Below are positions 12,101-23,774 of a stretch of 64,000 bases of DNA, piece by piece. Origin of the DNA: Burhinus oedicnemus. Taxonomy: Eukaryota; Chordata; Aves; Charadriiformes; Burhinidae. The DNA is taken from positions 1,621,496 through 1,685,495 of the forward strand of contig VFFE01007583.1 of the NCBI GenBank assembly GCA_008921705.1. The letters are read 5' to 3'. The notes beneath the pieces were generated by a model. The model saw only the letters and a program-made list of their open reading frames with translations, had not been told where the DNA came from and made no database searches. The translations under genes were made by a program, and so were the position numbers. Within the stretch, counting starts at the first letter, position 1, and every line of letters begins with the position of its first letter.

Positions 12101-13868
12101 AGAAATAAAGAACCTTGTCTTTGATATGAAACTAATAATGCATATACCTGGTCTAGCTATTGTTGTTCCTGGACAAAAGTTTTTTTTAAATTTGCAAAAT
12201 AACCCAGCCATGCTTCATTAGTTATGAAGAAAGTACTTAAGATGGGGCAACATTGGTACAAAAAAAAATCATGAAGAATAATGAACAGCTCATATAAGCC
12301 ATCAAAGTTACATGGACTTTGAGTGAAGCTATTATTTTTTTAGCATGTCGGTTTCATAGTGTGGGCATTGAGTGCAAGTGCTGTTGAAGGCAATGACATT
12401 TGCACCAGACAAGGAAAGCTCAGATCCATTCTTAATGAGCTGAGCAAGGGACAGTGAAATCACTGTTAGACCAACTAAGCACTGAGTAAAGCAACAGCTC
12501 AGTTCCCATAGTAGCTGCCTCAGCCTTTTGTGACTTTGGGCAAGCTACTTAAAGATAGGACTCCTCTATTCAGGCATGTGACAATCACTGGTTTTAACCC
12601 CAGAAACAAGGCCATGTAGCTCACCCTGAGCTCTGTATTGATGTGAGTAACCTTTCCTTCAGCATCTGATCTAGCTCAGGTACCTCTATTGTACGCTATA
12701 GGCTGTTATTTTAATGTGGGTCATATAGATGTTGAATAGAAAGGAGCAACTGGACTCTTTACGTCACTTTAAAACTTCTTGTGTTATAAAGACACATAAT
12801 CACAATGCAGAAAAAATATGTATCTTGACCAGGTACTAATATTGTAGTCGATGAAAAGAAATTGGAAGAAGTGTTTGAATCATTACTTACACTTTTAGGC
12901 ACAGCCTTCCTCTTTCTTGTTCTACTCAGGCACAAGCTATTTTTTAAATGAAATGTCAGATACAAAGCCCTAGTGCTCTCCCTGTTGAATACAAGACAGA
13001 ATAATACTATTCAGCACTCCCAGAATATTTGTTCTCAAAAGGATACCTCCATTTGTCATTTCAGAAACCACAATATGAGTGCTTCTTCCCCTTACCTGTA
13101 AAATCATTATTTGAAACACTGGATGCATAAATAATGGCCTAGGGAAACTGCTGACATACAGTTGACACTTTGAAGGAATTAAAATTTGTTATTATCAACA
13201 TATTTGGAGAGACAGTAGTTCCCTGTTAGACTTTTGCTCTGATTCTTCAGCATGGCTTGTGTTACCAAATTAGCCCCCATACTTGAACATAGAGGAAAAA
13301 GAAATAAGAATGTCAGGAAACAAATACACAAACTTAAAATGAATTCACAATGACATAAATCATAGAGTGGAGGGATTTTGTCCTTTTGCTATTAATTATT
13401 TTGGGGGTGGGTAACAGCAAGAGCACTCCAGTACTGGACATCAGATTGGAGTTCAATAACAGCACAAACCTACTTGGCTGCTGGTTGTAATAGTTCCTGC
13501 TTTACGTTGGCTCTGGGGGCCTCTCTCCCCACTTGGAGCTGAATCAGTGCACTAATCCAGCAAACCAACCAGACAAAACAAAACTTTGAGATGGCGCGCC
13601 ATGCTGGAAGGAGCTACACCGAAAAAAATGAATGGGAGAGCTGGTGCAAAGGACAGGATGGGTTTGTGCTGCAATGGGAAGAGCAGGACTCTGGCAACCA
13701 GTGGTTAGACTAGTGTAGGCTGCTGTGGAGTCAGCATGGCTGGATGGGAGAATGGAGGAGGTGGAGAAGAAACTGCCTGAAACATCCACGTAGGAATTTC
13801 ATCCTTTTATTTACTATTTAGTCTCTAGCTGGAGCCAACTGCCCCAGAAAATCTTTTTTTTTTTTTTC
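9143..13868. other. Non-coding AT-rich DNA
   Basis: No gene or clear repeat is recognised. The longest frame (9623-10003, +) encodes 126 residues with no recognisable domain. T/C-rich and T-rich tracts occur at about 11985-12062, and a T14 run lies at 13854-13867. A rare GGCGCGCC octamer lies near 13592 in a somewhat GC-richer patch (about 13490-13790) that I cannot assign. Confidence 0.55.
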
Positions 13869-13881
13869 TAAATACTGTGCA

Positions 13882-13929
13882 TTAAAGTAACGTGCATACT
13901 GTATGTTAAAGTAATGTGCATACTGTACA
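13882..13929. repeat. 24-bp tandem repeat, two copies
   Basis: Two adjacent 24-bp units (13882-13905 and 13906-13929) share TTAAAGTAA, then C or T, then GTGCATACTGTA, and differ at only a few positions. Partial unit sequence (ATACTGTGCA) precedes them at about 13872. It sits between a T14 run and the following CR1 fragment. Confidence 0.8.
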
Positions 13930-13935
13930 TTACAG

Positions 13936-14312
13936 TCTTTTCTCCCTGGAGAAGAGAGGGCTTAGGTGGGACCTCATCACAGTATTGCTGCACTTAAAGG
14001 ACTGCTTCAAAGAGGACTGAGGCTCTCTCTTCACAAGGAACCACACGGAGAAGACAAGCGGCAAAAGGTAGAAGTTGCAGTGGGAGAGGTTTCATCTCAA
14101 TATAAAAAATTTTTTTTACAGTGAGAACAATCATTCACGGGAACAACCTCCCCAGGGACGTAGTAGAGTCCCCATTGCATAAGGTTTTCAAGATGCAATT
14201 GGACAGGGTGCCAGATAACCTCATCTAGGCTCCCTTTCCCATGCAAGGTTAGACCAGATGATCTTTGGAGGTCCCTTCCTACCTAGGCTATTCTATCATT
14301 CTATGATTCTTT
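13936..14312 (+). mobile_element. CR1 LINE 3'-end fragment
   Basis: The fragment starts in the ORF2 C-terminal coding region (CTCCCTGGAGAAGAGAGGGC, about 13943), passes through a diverged version of the CR1 segment GGGAACAACCTCCCCAGGGA (about 14139) and ends with ACCAGATGATCTTTGGAGG (about 14253) and a tail ATTCTATCATTCTATGATTCT (about 14291-14311). Its 3' UTR wording differs from the other CR1 copies here, so it belongs to another subfamily. No open frame survives. A poly(A)/poly(T) patch at about 14103-14118 interrupts it. Confidence 0.88.
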
Positions 14313-16794
14313 CATTATTTTGGCTTCTTAATATTTTGAAGTAGAGAAAAACAAAAGTGAAGAAATGAAAGAATACTTATATATGTTTCAGCAGGTATAC
14401 TGAGACTTCTTATAGGCAGAGTTCAAACAATATATTTATCAAATGGACTATTGTCTATGATAGAAGAACAGTTGGAGTTGCTTAGTTTTAGTGCACTTTT
14501 AGTGTGCTTTTGATGCTTTGTCTGTTTAACTTTTTTGGATATACGTTTGCAGCTTTTGAGATTTTTTTTCTTAAAGCCCAAGCTCCCAGATACTTTGGAT
14601 TGCAGAAGAAACTTGGCTTTCACTTGAAAATGGTGACAGATAAAGCTCTAGCCTTGTGGTTTCTGCCAAGCAGGCTAAAGTTTGCCAGCAGAAGGGGAAG
14701 ACTGTAAATAAAGCTCTGGATGGCCCTTGCCTTGCTGACTTCATTGACCGCCTCCTGCATCACGCGCTTGCAGTCACATGGCATAAAAGTTTTTCCATTG
14801 TTATAACATCTTCTACCCTTTTCTACCCTTCTCTTAGCTCAAAAGCCTTAGGATATGCCTAGTGTTTTTCTTTCAAGCACAAAGAAGCTTTATCTAAAGC
14901 CCCTTCATGAATTCTAGATTCTAAAAAAGTGTAAACTATTCCCCAAGTCTTTCATAAGATTTGGACTTTTTTTTCCTCCTTGCTCTGTATATTATATTGA
15001 CAATATTATCACATTTTCTTCACGGTTACAGTTATCTTAGCTGTTTATCTGTAATTCTTTTCATATTAGCCAGCAACGCTAGAGTACTCCCCAACAGGCT
15101 GTGTTTCATGGAGGCTTCAAAAGTTTGGCAACTGCTGTTAAAATTATTCTGAAGTTCCAGACCTATCCTTTCATCCTAATCATTTTCCCCCACAGGCCCT
15201 TTTGAAAAAAAACAAAAATCAAATTTAAAATGCAGCACTCAGGATACCCACTGAGACTAAATGTCCTGTTTCCATAGTAAAAAGCTGTTAAAGTTTATTT
15301 ATTTTTCTTTAAAATTATAGTAATGAAACTATGAAGCTACAAAGATAATTTTACTCCCTCCTCCTTCCACACATTTCAATAGCTTTGGGGTAAATACCAC
15401 AATGAGTTTTAAAATGAAATTTCCTTTCATTTTCAGAAAAGAATGACTTCTAGCCATATCAGCCATCGAACATGACATTTTTTCTTCAAATGAAAATTGA
15501 ATAAGATAAGGAAAGACAATAATGCCTGAACAACAATACTGAAGACAAACAAATCTTTGTGTCATTGGAGGAAATGACATATAATGTCTGGTTTGTAAGG
15601 TGAGATGTGCACTTTTGAAACTGAAATACCTGAGACCAACTGAAAATTTTTACATAAATGGTAGAAATAATGGATGGTGATAATGCATTGAAGCTGTGCA
15701 ACATTTTCTATTATAAGAGATTCTTGTTTTGATTTCTGAGTTACTCCAGCTTTTCCAGTGATGGCCACAAGCCTTTGGGGTGGTTTTACTTTGTCACATG
15801 AAATTCCTTTCCATCCGAGCTATGTAGCTATCCCTTCTGTCACGTGTATTACTGAGAGAAGAACATTATGCAAACAGCAGGCACAGATGTGCTGAATGGT
15901 CAGGCTCCACGTCAGGCAGCCACGACCTTTTCTAGCTCAGCTTTCATGGCTGATAAATATTGCTGCATTCACAGGGCAGGCAGAATGGGCATCTGAGGTC
16001 TGTAAGCTGACCCATCTCTTCTTCATGGTGAAGAATCACACATGGGACGGAGGCTGGAGAACGGAGTTAGGAGAAAGGAGAGCCTGAGGGTCTCCCTCAC
16101 CACAGCCCCCTGCACGTGGCACTTCACCAGTGCTGCCTACTCTTATGTCTGGCCAAGAAGATCTGGGCCATACCCTATCTAAGCCTGCAGACCCAAGAGT
16201 CCCATGCTGCCTTCCCTCTGAATCCGGTGCACAGAGTGAATATATTCTCCTCTCTAAAATAACAGTCCTTCTGCTGCTAGTTAAAATAGCATGGCACACA
16301 TGTCACTGCAGCTGTACATAATAGTTGTGCATTTGTTTTCCTGTGAAAATAAAAACTAGAAAATGGCATAACTCTTCTCCCCTGCAGAAAATTAAAATAA
16401 TCCCACAGCAATAACTGTGAAGAATGGCATTAAAAGAAAGTTGTGATAGGTCAAGTTCACGTTCGAGCTCCTGCTTGCAGTCAGTTACCATGCATCAGCT
16501 GAACCACAGTAGCTACATTTTTAGCTCAAGGGAAATAGAGGGTAATGACACTTAACGTGGCCTGTGACAAAAGACAGTTGAGCTAAGTCACATTACCATT
16601 CATTTGCCATAGCGGAAGAACAAAAGACTCTCTGGCTTAGCTGACATCATGACTTTTAATTGGTAGAAGTTTCAAGCTGTACTTAAATCATTATTTTTCA
16701 TTAACATGCACTTGAAAGAGAATGCCAAGATTTTGCTTCCTATGTGCTCCTGCATACATTTTGATATATTGCTTAATTGTATAATTACATTACA
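14313..16794. other. Non-coding AT-rich DNA
   Basis: No gene is seen. A perfect 10-bp direct duplication (TTCTACCCTT) lies at 14811-14830. A modestly GC-richer patch at about 16060-16240 gives short frames on both strands with no recognisable product. Confidence 0.55.
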
Positions 16795-17428
16795 GAAGAA
16801 CGTGGGGGTGTTGGTTGATGAGAAGATCAGCATGAGCCAGCAATGTGTGCTTGTAGCCTGTATCCTGGGCTGCATCAAAAGAAGTGTGGCCAGCAGGTTG
16901 AGGGAGGTGATTCTGCCCCTCTACTCCACTCTCGTGAGACTCTACCTGGAGTACTGTGTCCAGCTCTGGAGTCCCCAGCATAAGGAGGACATGGACCTGT
17001 TGGAGCAGGTCCAACGGAGGGCCATGAAGATGATCAGAGGGCTGGAGCAGCTCTGCTATGAGGACAGGCTGAGAGAGTTGGGGTTGTTCAGCCCGAAGAA
17101 GAGAAGGCTCCAGAGAGACCTTATAGCAGCCTTCCAGTATCTGAAAGGGGTCTACGAGAAAGCTGGAGAGGGACTTTTGACAAGGGCATGTAGTGATAGG
17201 ACGAGGGGTAATGGCTTCAAACTGGAAGAGGGTAGATTTAGATTGGATCTCAGGAAGAGATTTTTCACTCTGAGGGTAGTGAGGCACTGGAACAGGTTGC
17301 CCAGGGAAGTTGTGGGGGCCCTATCCCTGGAAGCGTTCAAGGCCAAGTTGGATGGGGCTTTGAGCAACCTAGTCTGGTGGAAGGTATCCCTGCCCATGGC
17401 AGGGGTGTTTGAACTAGATGATCTTTAA
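16795..17428 (+). pseudogene. CR1 ORF2 C-terminal fragment, frame still open
   Basis: About 210 residues of the C-terminal part of CR1 ORF2, after the RT catalytic core, are readable without a stop. Landmarks include [47 protein letters not shown] and HWNRLPREVV, ending at a TAA. Near 16855 roughly six codons that the other copies have (AQKANRI-like) are missing in frame. The open frame extends 5' past the element to a Met at 16706 in unrelated AT-rich DNA, giving 240 codons in all. That junction looks accidental. Without endonuclease or RT motifs the fragment cannot mobilise itself. Confidence 0.9.
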
Positions 17429-17474
17429 GGTCCCTTCCAACTCAAACCATTCTATGATTTTATGATTCTTTGAT
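16795..17474 (+). mobile_element. CR1 LINE 3'-end copy
   Basis: This 5'-truncated CR1 begins late in ORF2 at about 16795 (AACGTGGGGGTGTTGGTTGATG) and runs through the ORF2 stop (17426-17428). The 3' UTR has the family wording (GATGATCTTTAAGGTCCCTT, about 17418) and the tail is ATTCTATGATTTTATGATTCTTT (about 17449-17472). Its 3' end closely resembles that of the copy at 23775-24802, so the two probably belong to the same subfamily, unlike the copy at 6409-9142. Confidence 0.93.
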
Positions 17475-19929
17475 ATTACTTTTCAGGTTCAGGAGCTCCC
17501 CTATTTCAGTGCACAGGATAAATCCGTAGTGAGGAATGAAGACTTCAGACAAAGTAAAGGTTCCTGTTTCACAGCTGGAGAGCTCTGCTGGCTTAGGAAT
17601 TTGCAAAAATGCACACTGGTTGCTCTTCCTAGCAGCTCCAGGGTAATTTGCACTCTTGGAAGAGTGCAAGGACTGTCACTTCTGGGTGGCCCATGTCACA
17701 TGCTTTGTAAGGACTAAGCCTTAGTGGGGACAAAATGCAAGAAGTGTCTTTTACTTGTCAACATTCTAGAAGGAGATAGAGAAATATTGCAAGCAAAAAC
17801 TGTAGTCTCAAAATAAATTCTTCCATTCCCACTGCAATAAAACTAGTATTAAGTATTCATTTCTCAGACTCCACTTCTGAGTTTGTTACTACATTAGAGG
17901 TTTTTTATTTGTCTTATTTCCAACACAAAGCCTATCATTAACTACCAGTACTGGTGTGTCAGTAATACTCTAGGGGGAAAATATTTGTAAACTTAGTGGG
18001 CATATTTCAGAACATAAATGTTCCAACAGGAGGAAAGATAATGACTACTCTGATGCAATACATATAGTATGTATGTATATATTACAGGCTGACTTTCATT
18101 ATGGTCTCTTTTTTTGCTTCATTTACCAGTTTTGAGAAACACAGTTTGTCTTGAGAGGCCAATTTTCATGTAGAGATGAAAAAAGATTTCTGGGTTTCAC
18201 TATTGACTACCAGTGTACAGTAAATTACCAAACTCTTTTATAAATAGAAAAGCTTTTGAAACTGTATGATATTCACTCAATTTAATTAATGGTGGTTGCT
18301 ATGGATAGTTCTTTTTCTATTTTTTTTTTTCTTTTCCATGAACTGCATTAGTTAAAAATAGGACACTTCAGATGCTGGAACTCTTGAGTCTTTTCTGAAA
18401 GTCTCATATTTTTATCTACTTTCCATCTTTTATTCTCAGCAACACGAGAGACAGAACAGCAGGATTTAGGCCTGAAAACAATTTGAAAAAGAAACATGCT
18501 GGATTTTGCAAAGGAGACTTTAGACTATAGGCACCCATATTTTATTTTGTTTTAATTTAATCCAACTCTTTTAAAGTTGTAGCTTTAGGTGACAATCCTT
18601 TAAGTCAACACCAATACATAAATCATATTGTTGCTCTAATTTCAGTGAAAGATTTCACATTTAACAGTTTTCTAGAATAGACGAGAGTATTCATGAAGGA
18701 TATTTTTTTCCTTATCATACAGATGTACTGGCAATGCTTACACTTAAAATAAAATGTAATTAAAGTCACTGGTTATTCACAGGAATTTTCTTACTCGGAT
18801 TACTTTAAGCTGCTTTAACTCCTTACAGCTGGAGTGCTTGCATGACCCATGGTAGAAATATGTGTGTGTGTGTACATAGATTCAGAAACAGCCTTGAGCA
18901 ATGTTCTTTCTGAAAGTATGAGCAATGCTTAAAAACATATTTTGCTCCCATTTGGATAGGTTGTTACTTTGATTTTGTGCTTGTCTGAGAATTTGAAAGG
19001 CACTAAAAGAGGCTACAGTATAAAATATTTAGTAGCTTAACTTTCAGATAGCTTCCTTAGGTACCACCAGCAAACTTTTTTGAATGATAGATGTCACTGT
19101 CCTAATTCAATAAGGAAGCAAACAGAATATTTTTACAATGATCTTAGTTAATGAACAGACTCTGGACATTCCCAGAACTGGAGTAACACAATCACTACAC
19201 ATCAGATCCACTCTATCAGGAGGTTGCCTCAGAGATCTTGCTTATTTTCTTCAGCTTTTCAGACATTAAAGAATCAGGACATTGGCAAATGGACAGCTAT
19301 ATCATAGGACAAATCAATTTCCCTTAGTAAATGTTTTATCTTGACATTAAAGTAGTATGTTGTTATATCACAAGAGTATTAAAATACCCTACCTACACAG
19401 AAAATTCTTTTAAAACATTTGTTTATAACTCATTGGTATGTTTTGAATCCAAAAAAAGGGAAATGCAAATAACCATATAAGTGGTAAACACTGGGAAACA
19501 GAAATGAATAGGATCTAAGAAGGAAGGGAAACGGGAATTTCTAGACAGCCAACAAACTAATGTTACTGTATTTTCTTCTGAAGTAAAGAGAGAAGATGGA
19601 ATATTATAAACACAAGGAGAAAAGATGAGGATTGATTCTCATCTTGTACCTGACTCAAAGGTTTAAGGTAAGCACTTACAGAGAATTTAACTGTGACCAG
19701 GTGAAATATCCCATTAACACATTATTAAATGAGACAAGCCATGTGATTAGAATTAACACATACTTAAATAATGTGTTGAATTAAGCTTTAAGTCTTAAAT
19801 ACACAGTAATTGAATTTAATAGTCACATACAAAAGCAGAAAGCTTTGTTTGAAGACAACCTGGAGGAAAACTGGAAGACACATTTCCTAAAGGAAACCAG
19901 GCAAAATTATATGGATGCCGGAAGCATAA
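17475..19929. other. Non-coding AT-rich DNA
   Basis: No gene or identifiable repeat. A short TG run lies at 18861-18872. Confidence 0.6.
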
Positions 19930-20430
19930 TTCTACTTTCTAATTAGGGCCCCTAATTACTCAAACAGTTCTGCACAGTCATTTTCCTTTGCTTCCTACAG
20001 TGCTGGGAAGTCATGGGGGGATCTGCTCGCATCCATCAGCTTGCTGCATTCACATCTAAAATATGGCATGGCCTACAAAGACAATTCTTTCTGGTTTCTA
20101 ATTAGTATCACAATTGGAGACATTAAATTTTTTTTCTCCTTTCCAACCCTGCTTCTGGCTTCAGACCATATTGTTAGAGTGAGTCAGTAATTGCTGCCAG
20201 AAAGCAATGCCAGGAGGTGTAAAAACAAATATTTGGTAGCTATTGCAGGAATAGAATAGCTGCTTTTTTCAGGAGGATTAAGATTGCAGCCATGCAGCAG
20301 CACTAAATAGAAAAGGGTCCCTTCTGATAAAGGGGTTAACAGAAATTAAAGAAGGAACTGCTCACTCAGCAAGGTGAAGAAGTGACAGAAAGTACCTGGA
20401 AATGGTGAGCAGACACAGCTAATTAGAAGG
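19930..20430. promoter_or_regulatory. Candidate cis-regulatory segment with clustered homeodomain palindromes
   Basis: Three exact CTAATTAG palindromes lie at 19939-19946, 20098-20105 and 20419-20426. The first is part of a perfect 9-bp inverted repeat about a single central C (19940-19958, TAATTAGGG-C-CCCTAATTA), which places two TAATTA cores face to face. TAATTA cores are the known binding sites of many homeodomain factors. The rest of the segment is compositionally mixed rather than simple AT-rich DNA. Regulatory function is inference. No promoter or gene next to it is identified, apart from a strong splice-donor-like GTAAGT at 20491. Confidence 0.3.
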
Positions 20431-22790
20431 GCTGAAACAAGAGGCAAATCTTCATTCCTTGTCTGCACGTGTTTTACTCGGAGCTTGTCGGTAAGTACCT
20501 GCTTTTGGTTGTTCTTGAAAGTTACAATTTAGAAGCCTCTATTGCAAGTGACAGCTTGCAGAACAGTGTCAGAAAATAATGCTTTTTATTGTTTTGTCTG
20601 ATTTGCACTGGAGCCTTCTCAGGAAGGGAGTTAGAGGTAGGTGTTGAACCTGTGTTTTTAACTTCACCTCTGATTTTCTGTGGCTGTGGGTACATACCCT
20701 GTGGAGTGCATTCAGCTGTGTCTTTGGTGCTAAGAATTATTATTTTGACTTCCTTGAGGAGTTAGGTGGTGAAGGGCTTTATTTTTTGGTTTAAAGTTGG
20801 ACTTAAATGTAAGCTGAGTGTAGAGCTGCATATCAGTAAGCATGCGGTACTCTACCCTGTGTGTATTCAGAGGCATAACCGTAGCTAATGAGGGAAATGC
20901 AAAGGACTTGCTGTGTCTAAGTGCCTCCAGAACTAGTGAGTAGTTGTGTGAGGGCTTCTCAGTTTGCTTTGGAATTGATCTGTCTGTGGTTGCAGTCCCA
21001 GGTTAGGTGCTGATGGCTTTCTGTCATTTCTAGAATGTTCTCGTGTTGTTTTTGTCATATCAAGCTTGGTGGGTGGGATGTGCCTGATGCAACTTACTAC
21101 AACATGCGTGGCTAGCTGTAAGTTGTCACTGCAACCTCAGAATGGGTTTGGGGGTGGTGTAGGTGCTCAGCTGGTGGTTTGAGTTTGTTGTGACTTTGTC
21201 AGGCCTGTGTGTCTTGGTGACACCTACAATTGTGCAACCTGAGTTAACTGACAGTCCTTGGCAGAGAGCACCTCCAGAGACTGATCAGAAGCCGATCAAG
21301 GTTGTACTTGTGCGAGTACCTGGAAGGACTGTTGACAGGGCTATGTGATGGCAGGTTCCTGGCACTACAGAATACGTGTATGCTCTTGTGTGCTGTGTTG
21401 ACTGGCTTTTATGAGGTGGTAACAATGGTGGTGATGAGAGAGAAAGCAGTGGGACGGGAGGTGCCACAGCAGAGACCTAACACTTTAAGGACGAGATTCC
21501 AGGTGTAGAAGAGGAACGCTTACTTGCATTGCTGTTACGTGGCCAGGGAAACTTTCAGAATGTCAAATTATTCAAGGCATGCTGTGGCCTTATTTGTTGT
21601 CATTGCTTATCAACTAGTCATAAGCCCTTTAATAACAACCATCTGGAGTTTGTGGTATTGTAAGCAACCATATCTTTGCTTTATGTGCCCCAGTCAAGAG
21701 AAGTGTAATTGCATATGCTTTGAAGTGGAAATAGAACTGATGTGTACATAGCATATAAACGCTGACTACATAGAGCGATGGTTGCATGCATGGACAGCAT
21801 TGTGTCTGTGTCTGGAAAGCACCTGGTTTGGTGATTCCCACTTATGGGAACATCTTCAGGACAGAGAGCCTTATTCCTGGAAGAAATGACAATGGAGAAT
21901 ACAGATCCATATGCAGACAGTATCCAGCATTCTTTTTTGGTGAAAATAATAATTAATTCAAGCCCTACTCTAATCTGATTAATTTCTGGTTTAATATGAT
22001 TACTGTATATCAGAGAAAGTGGGAGTGGATCACTTCCAGTATATCCCTGACAGAAGTCTACCGAGTTATATTTCCATAGCTGGCAATTGTTACGCTAGTG
22101 TGGATATGAAAATCTTGAGAAAAGCTCTGTTTTACTTTTGACCCTTAAATTTCTTCCTCCCTTAGAAACGGTGTATAAAATAGTTATGGTTTCCATTTTG
22201 ACGGTTCCTGCCAAAGACAACCATCTTTCTTAGGAAATTGTGAAGATAGGATTTTTTTGTGGTTGTTGTTTTTTTCTGAGATATAATGAATGCTGATCAA
22301 AACTGGTGGATAAAGTTACAGGATAGGACCATGTTCAAACTGATAAATCAAGTATAATAATTTACTTGGTTTTATCTTAGTGACTGCTATTGATGTTTTT
22401 TAATTAATGTATTGATTAGAAGTTTCTGTAAATAAACAGTCTATGCTTCATTGTTGTCTTTATTAATTACAATTTGTATATTAAAGTGCAGACCTTTTTG
22501 GGTATCACCTCAATTAAAGTGGTAAATCCACAAAAAGATTCAGCTCCAATTATTTTGTTTTAAATTAAATGCTGTGCAGAATGGGAGAACCATTTACAAT
22601 CAGTGAACAGAAAATGTAGGCTGTTTCCATCCCACCTATTGCTCTTGAAATGGCACCTCACAAGAACTACCACTGGCATGCTACCGTAATAGATGCAACA
22701 GGCTTTATGGGAGTAATGGGTTTTGGTGGTTTTGAAGTGATGAAACTGAATTATTCTCAGCTAGGTTTTGTCAGCGTTTCTCTTTGGCAG
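20431..22790. other. Non-coding DNA with an isolated donor-like site
   Basis: TCG followed by GTAAGTACC at 20488-20499 is a good match to a vertebrate 5' splice site, but no coding exon is recognisable before it. The sequence from 20600 to 21520 is less AT-rich than its surroundings, and its short frames resemble nothing I know. Confidence 0.45.
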
Positions 22791-22843
22791 GTCAATAATG
22801 AAGCAGCAGAAGCACCAGCAGTGGCACATCTAGCTTCGACGAG
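22791..22843 (+). other. Candidate 53-nt internal exon
   Basis: A pyrimidine-rich tract ending CTCTTTGGCAG (22780-22790) makes a good 3' splice site, and GACGAG followed by GTAACTT at 22844 makes an acceptable 5' splice site. Between them the frame reads VNNEAAEAPAVAHLASTR without a stop, an alanine-rich segment I cannot place in a family. The frame also stays open upstream to 22650 and stops just after the donor. A chance combination is quite possible. No flanking exons are recognised. Confidence 0.18.
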
Positions 22844-23774
22844 GTAACTTAAACACTGATCTACATGGTTACTGCCTCACTCCCAGGATGCCAGAAATGG
22901 CAGTTCACCTTTGTGCTGGAGAGACACGGAGGGTGATTTGCTCCAGTCGGGCAGTTCCTGCTTCCTGTGTCAGAAACCTGGATGCTTATCTGAAGGATGT
23001 CTCTTTATTAGATATGTTAGCAAGCGTTCAAAAAGTCTTCACCTAGGATTATGGTGTGGCCAGGGAGTGCATTTTAGGGACTTCAAAAAGAACGGCAAAA
23101 AGAATGAGGGAATAATTCAGCCAAAGAGAGAAGGTAGCTGAACATGTTAACTAGCGTGTTCAAAAAAAAAATGGAAATCTGGTCAAATCCTTTGTAAGAT
23201 TTAATAACCAGAGGCAATCTCATGTTTACCTCAGATTAAATTTCTTTTCAGGGTTGAGAATTAGTTTTTACCACACCATTGTACACACTTTTGATTTCTT
23301 ACTCCTAAAATACTTTGAATTTGGTTTATAAAAGTATTGGCATATTGTCTTTCCCTACAGTGCTAGAAAAGCAATCCAAAGTTGACAGTAGCAGAGCAGC
23401 TGGGGAAATCAAGGAGGCAGACAGCTCATATTAATGAGGAACAGGTTCACCCTGGGTGGGAAGATTATGAGAGAACTACAAACTACCACACGTTAGCATT
23501 ATCAGTAAGTGTCTGGTAGTCGAAATTCAGGAGCAGGGTTTGTACAATGATACTTTACTGCTTTGGTAGCAGCCATTAGCTGTCAATAAGGGGCAGCTTG
23601 TTAAAAAAGGATATGATGATGGGTATGTAGACAAACAGAACTACATCTTATAAACAGTGGCATGCAAATAGATTAACAGATAGTGTTTTCTTTTGCAATG
23701 TTGTCTCCAGGTTGCTTATCTGAATTGTCATTTTTCTGTCCAAGACTGCTTTTGACACTTAAGTTAAGCTTTTA
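22844..23774. other. Non-coding DNA
   Basis: No gene is recognised between the exon-like segment and the CR1 copy that follows. Confidence 0.55.

Noticed and set aside
16790..17287. 165-codon open frame on the - strand
   Set aside because: It is the antisense shadow of the CR1 ORF2 C-terminus read on the + strand.
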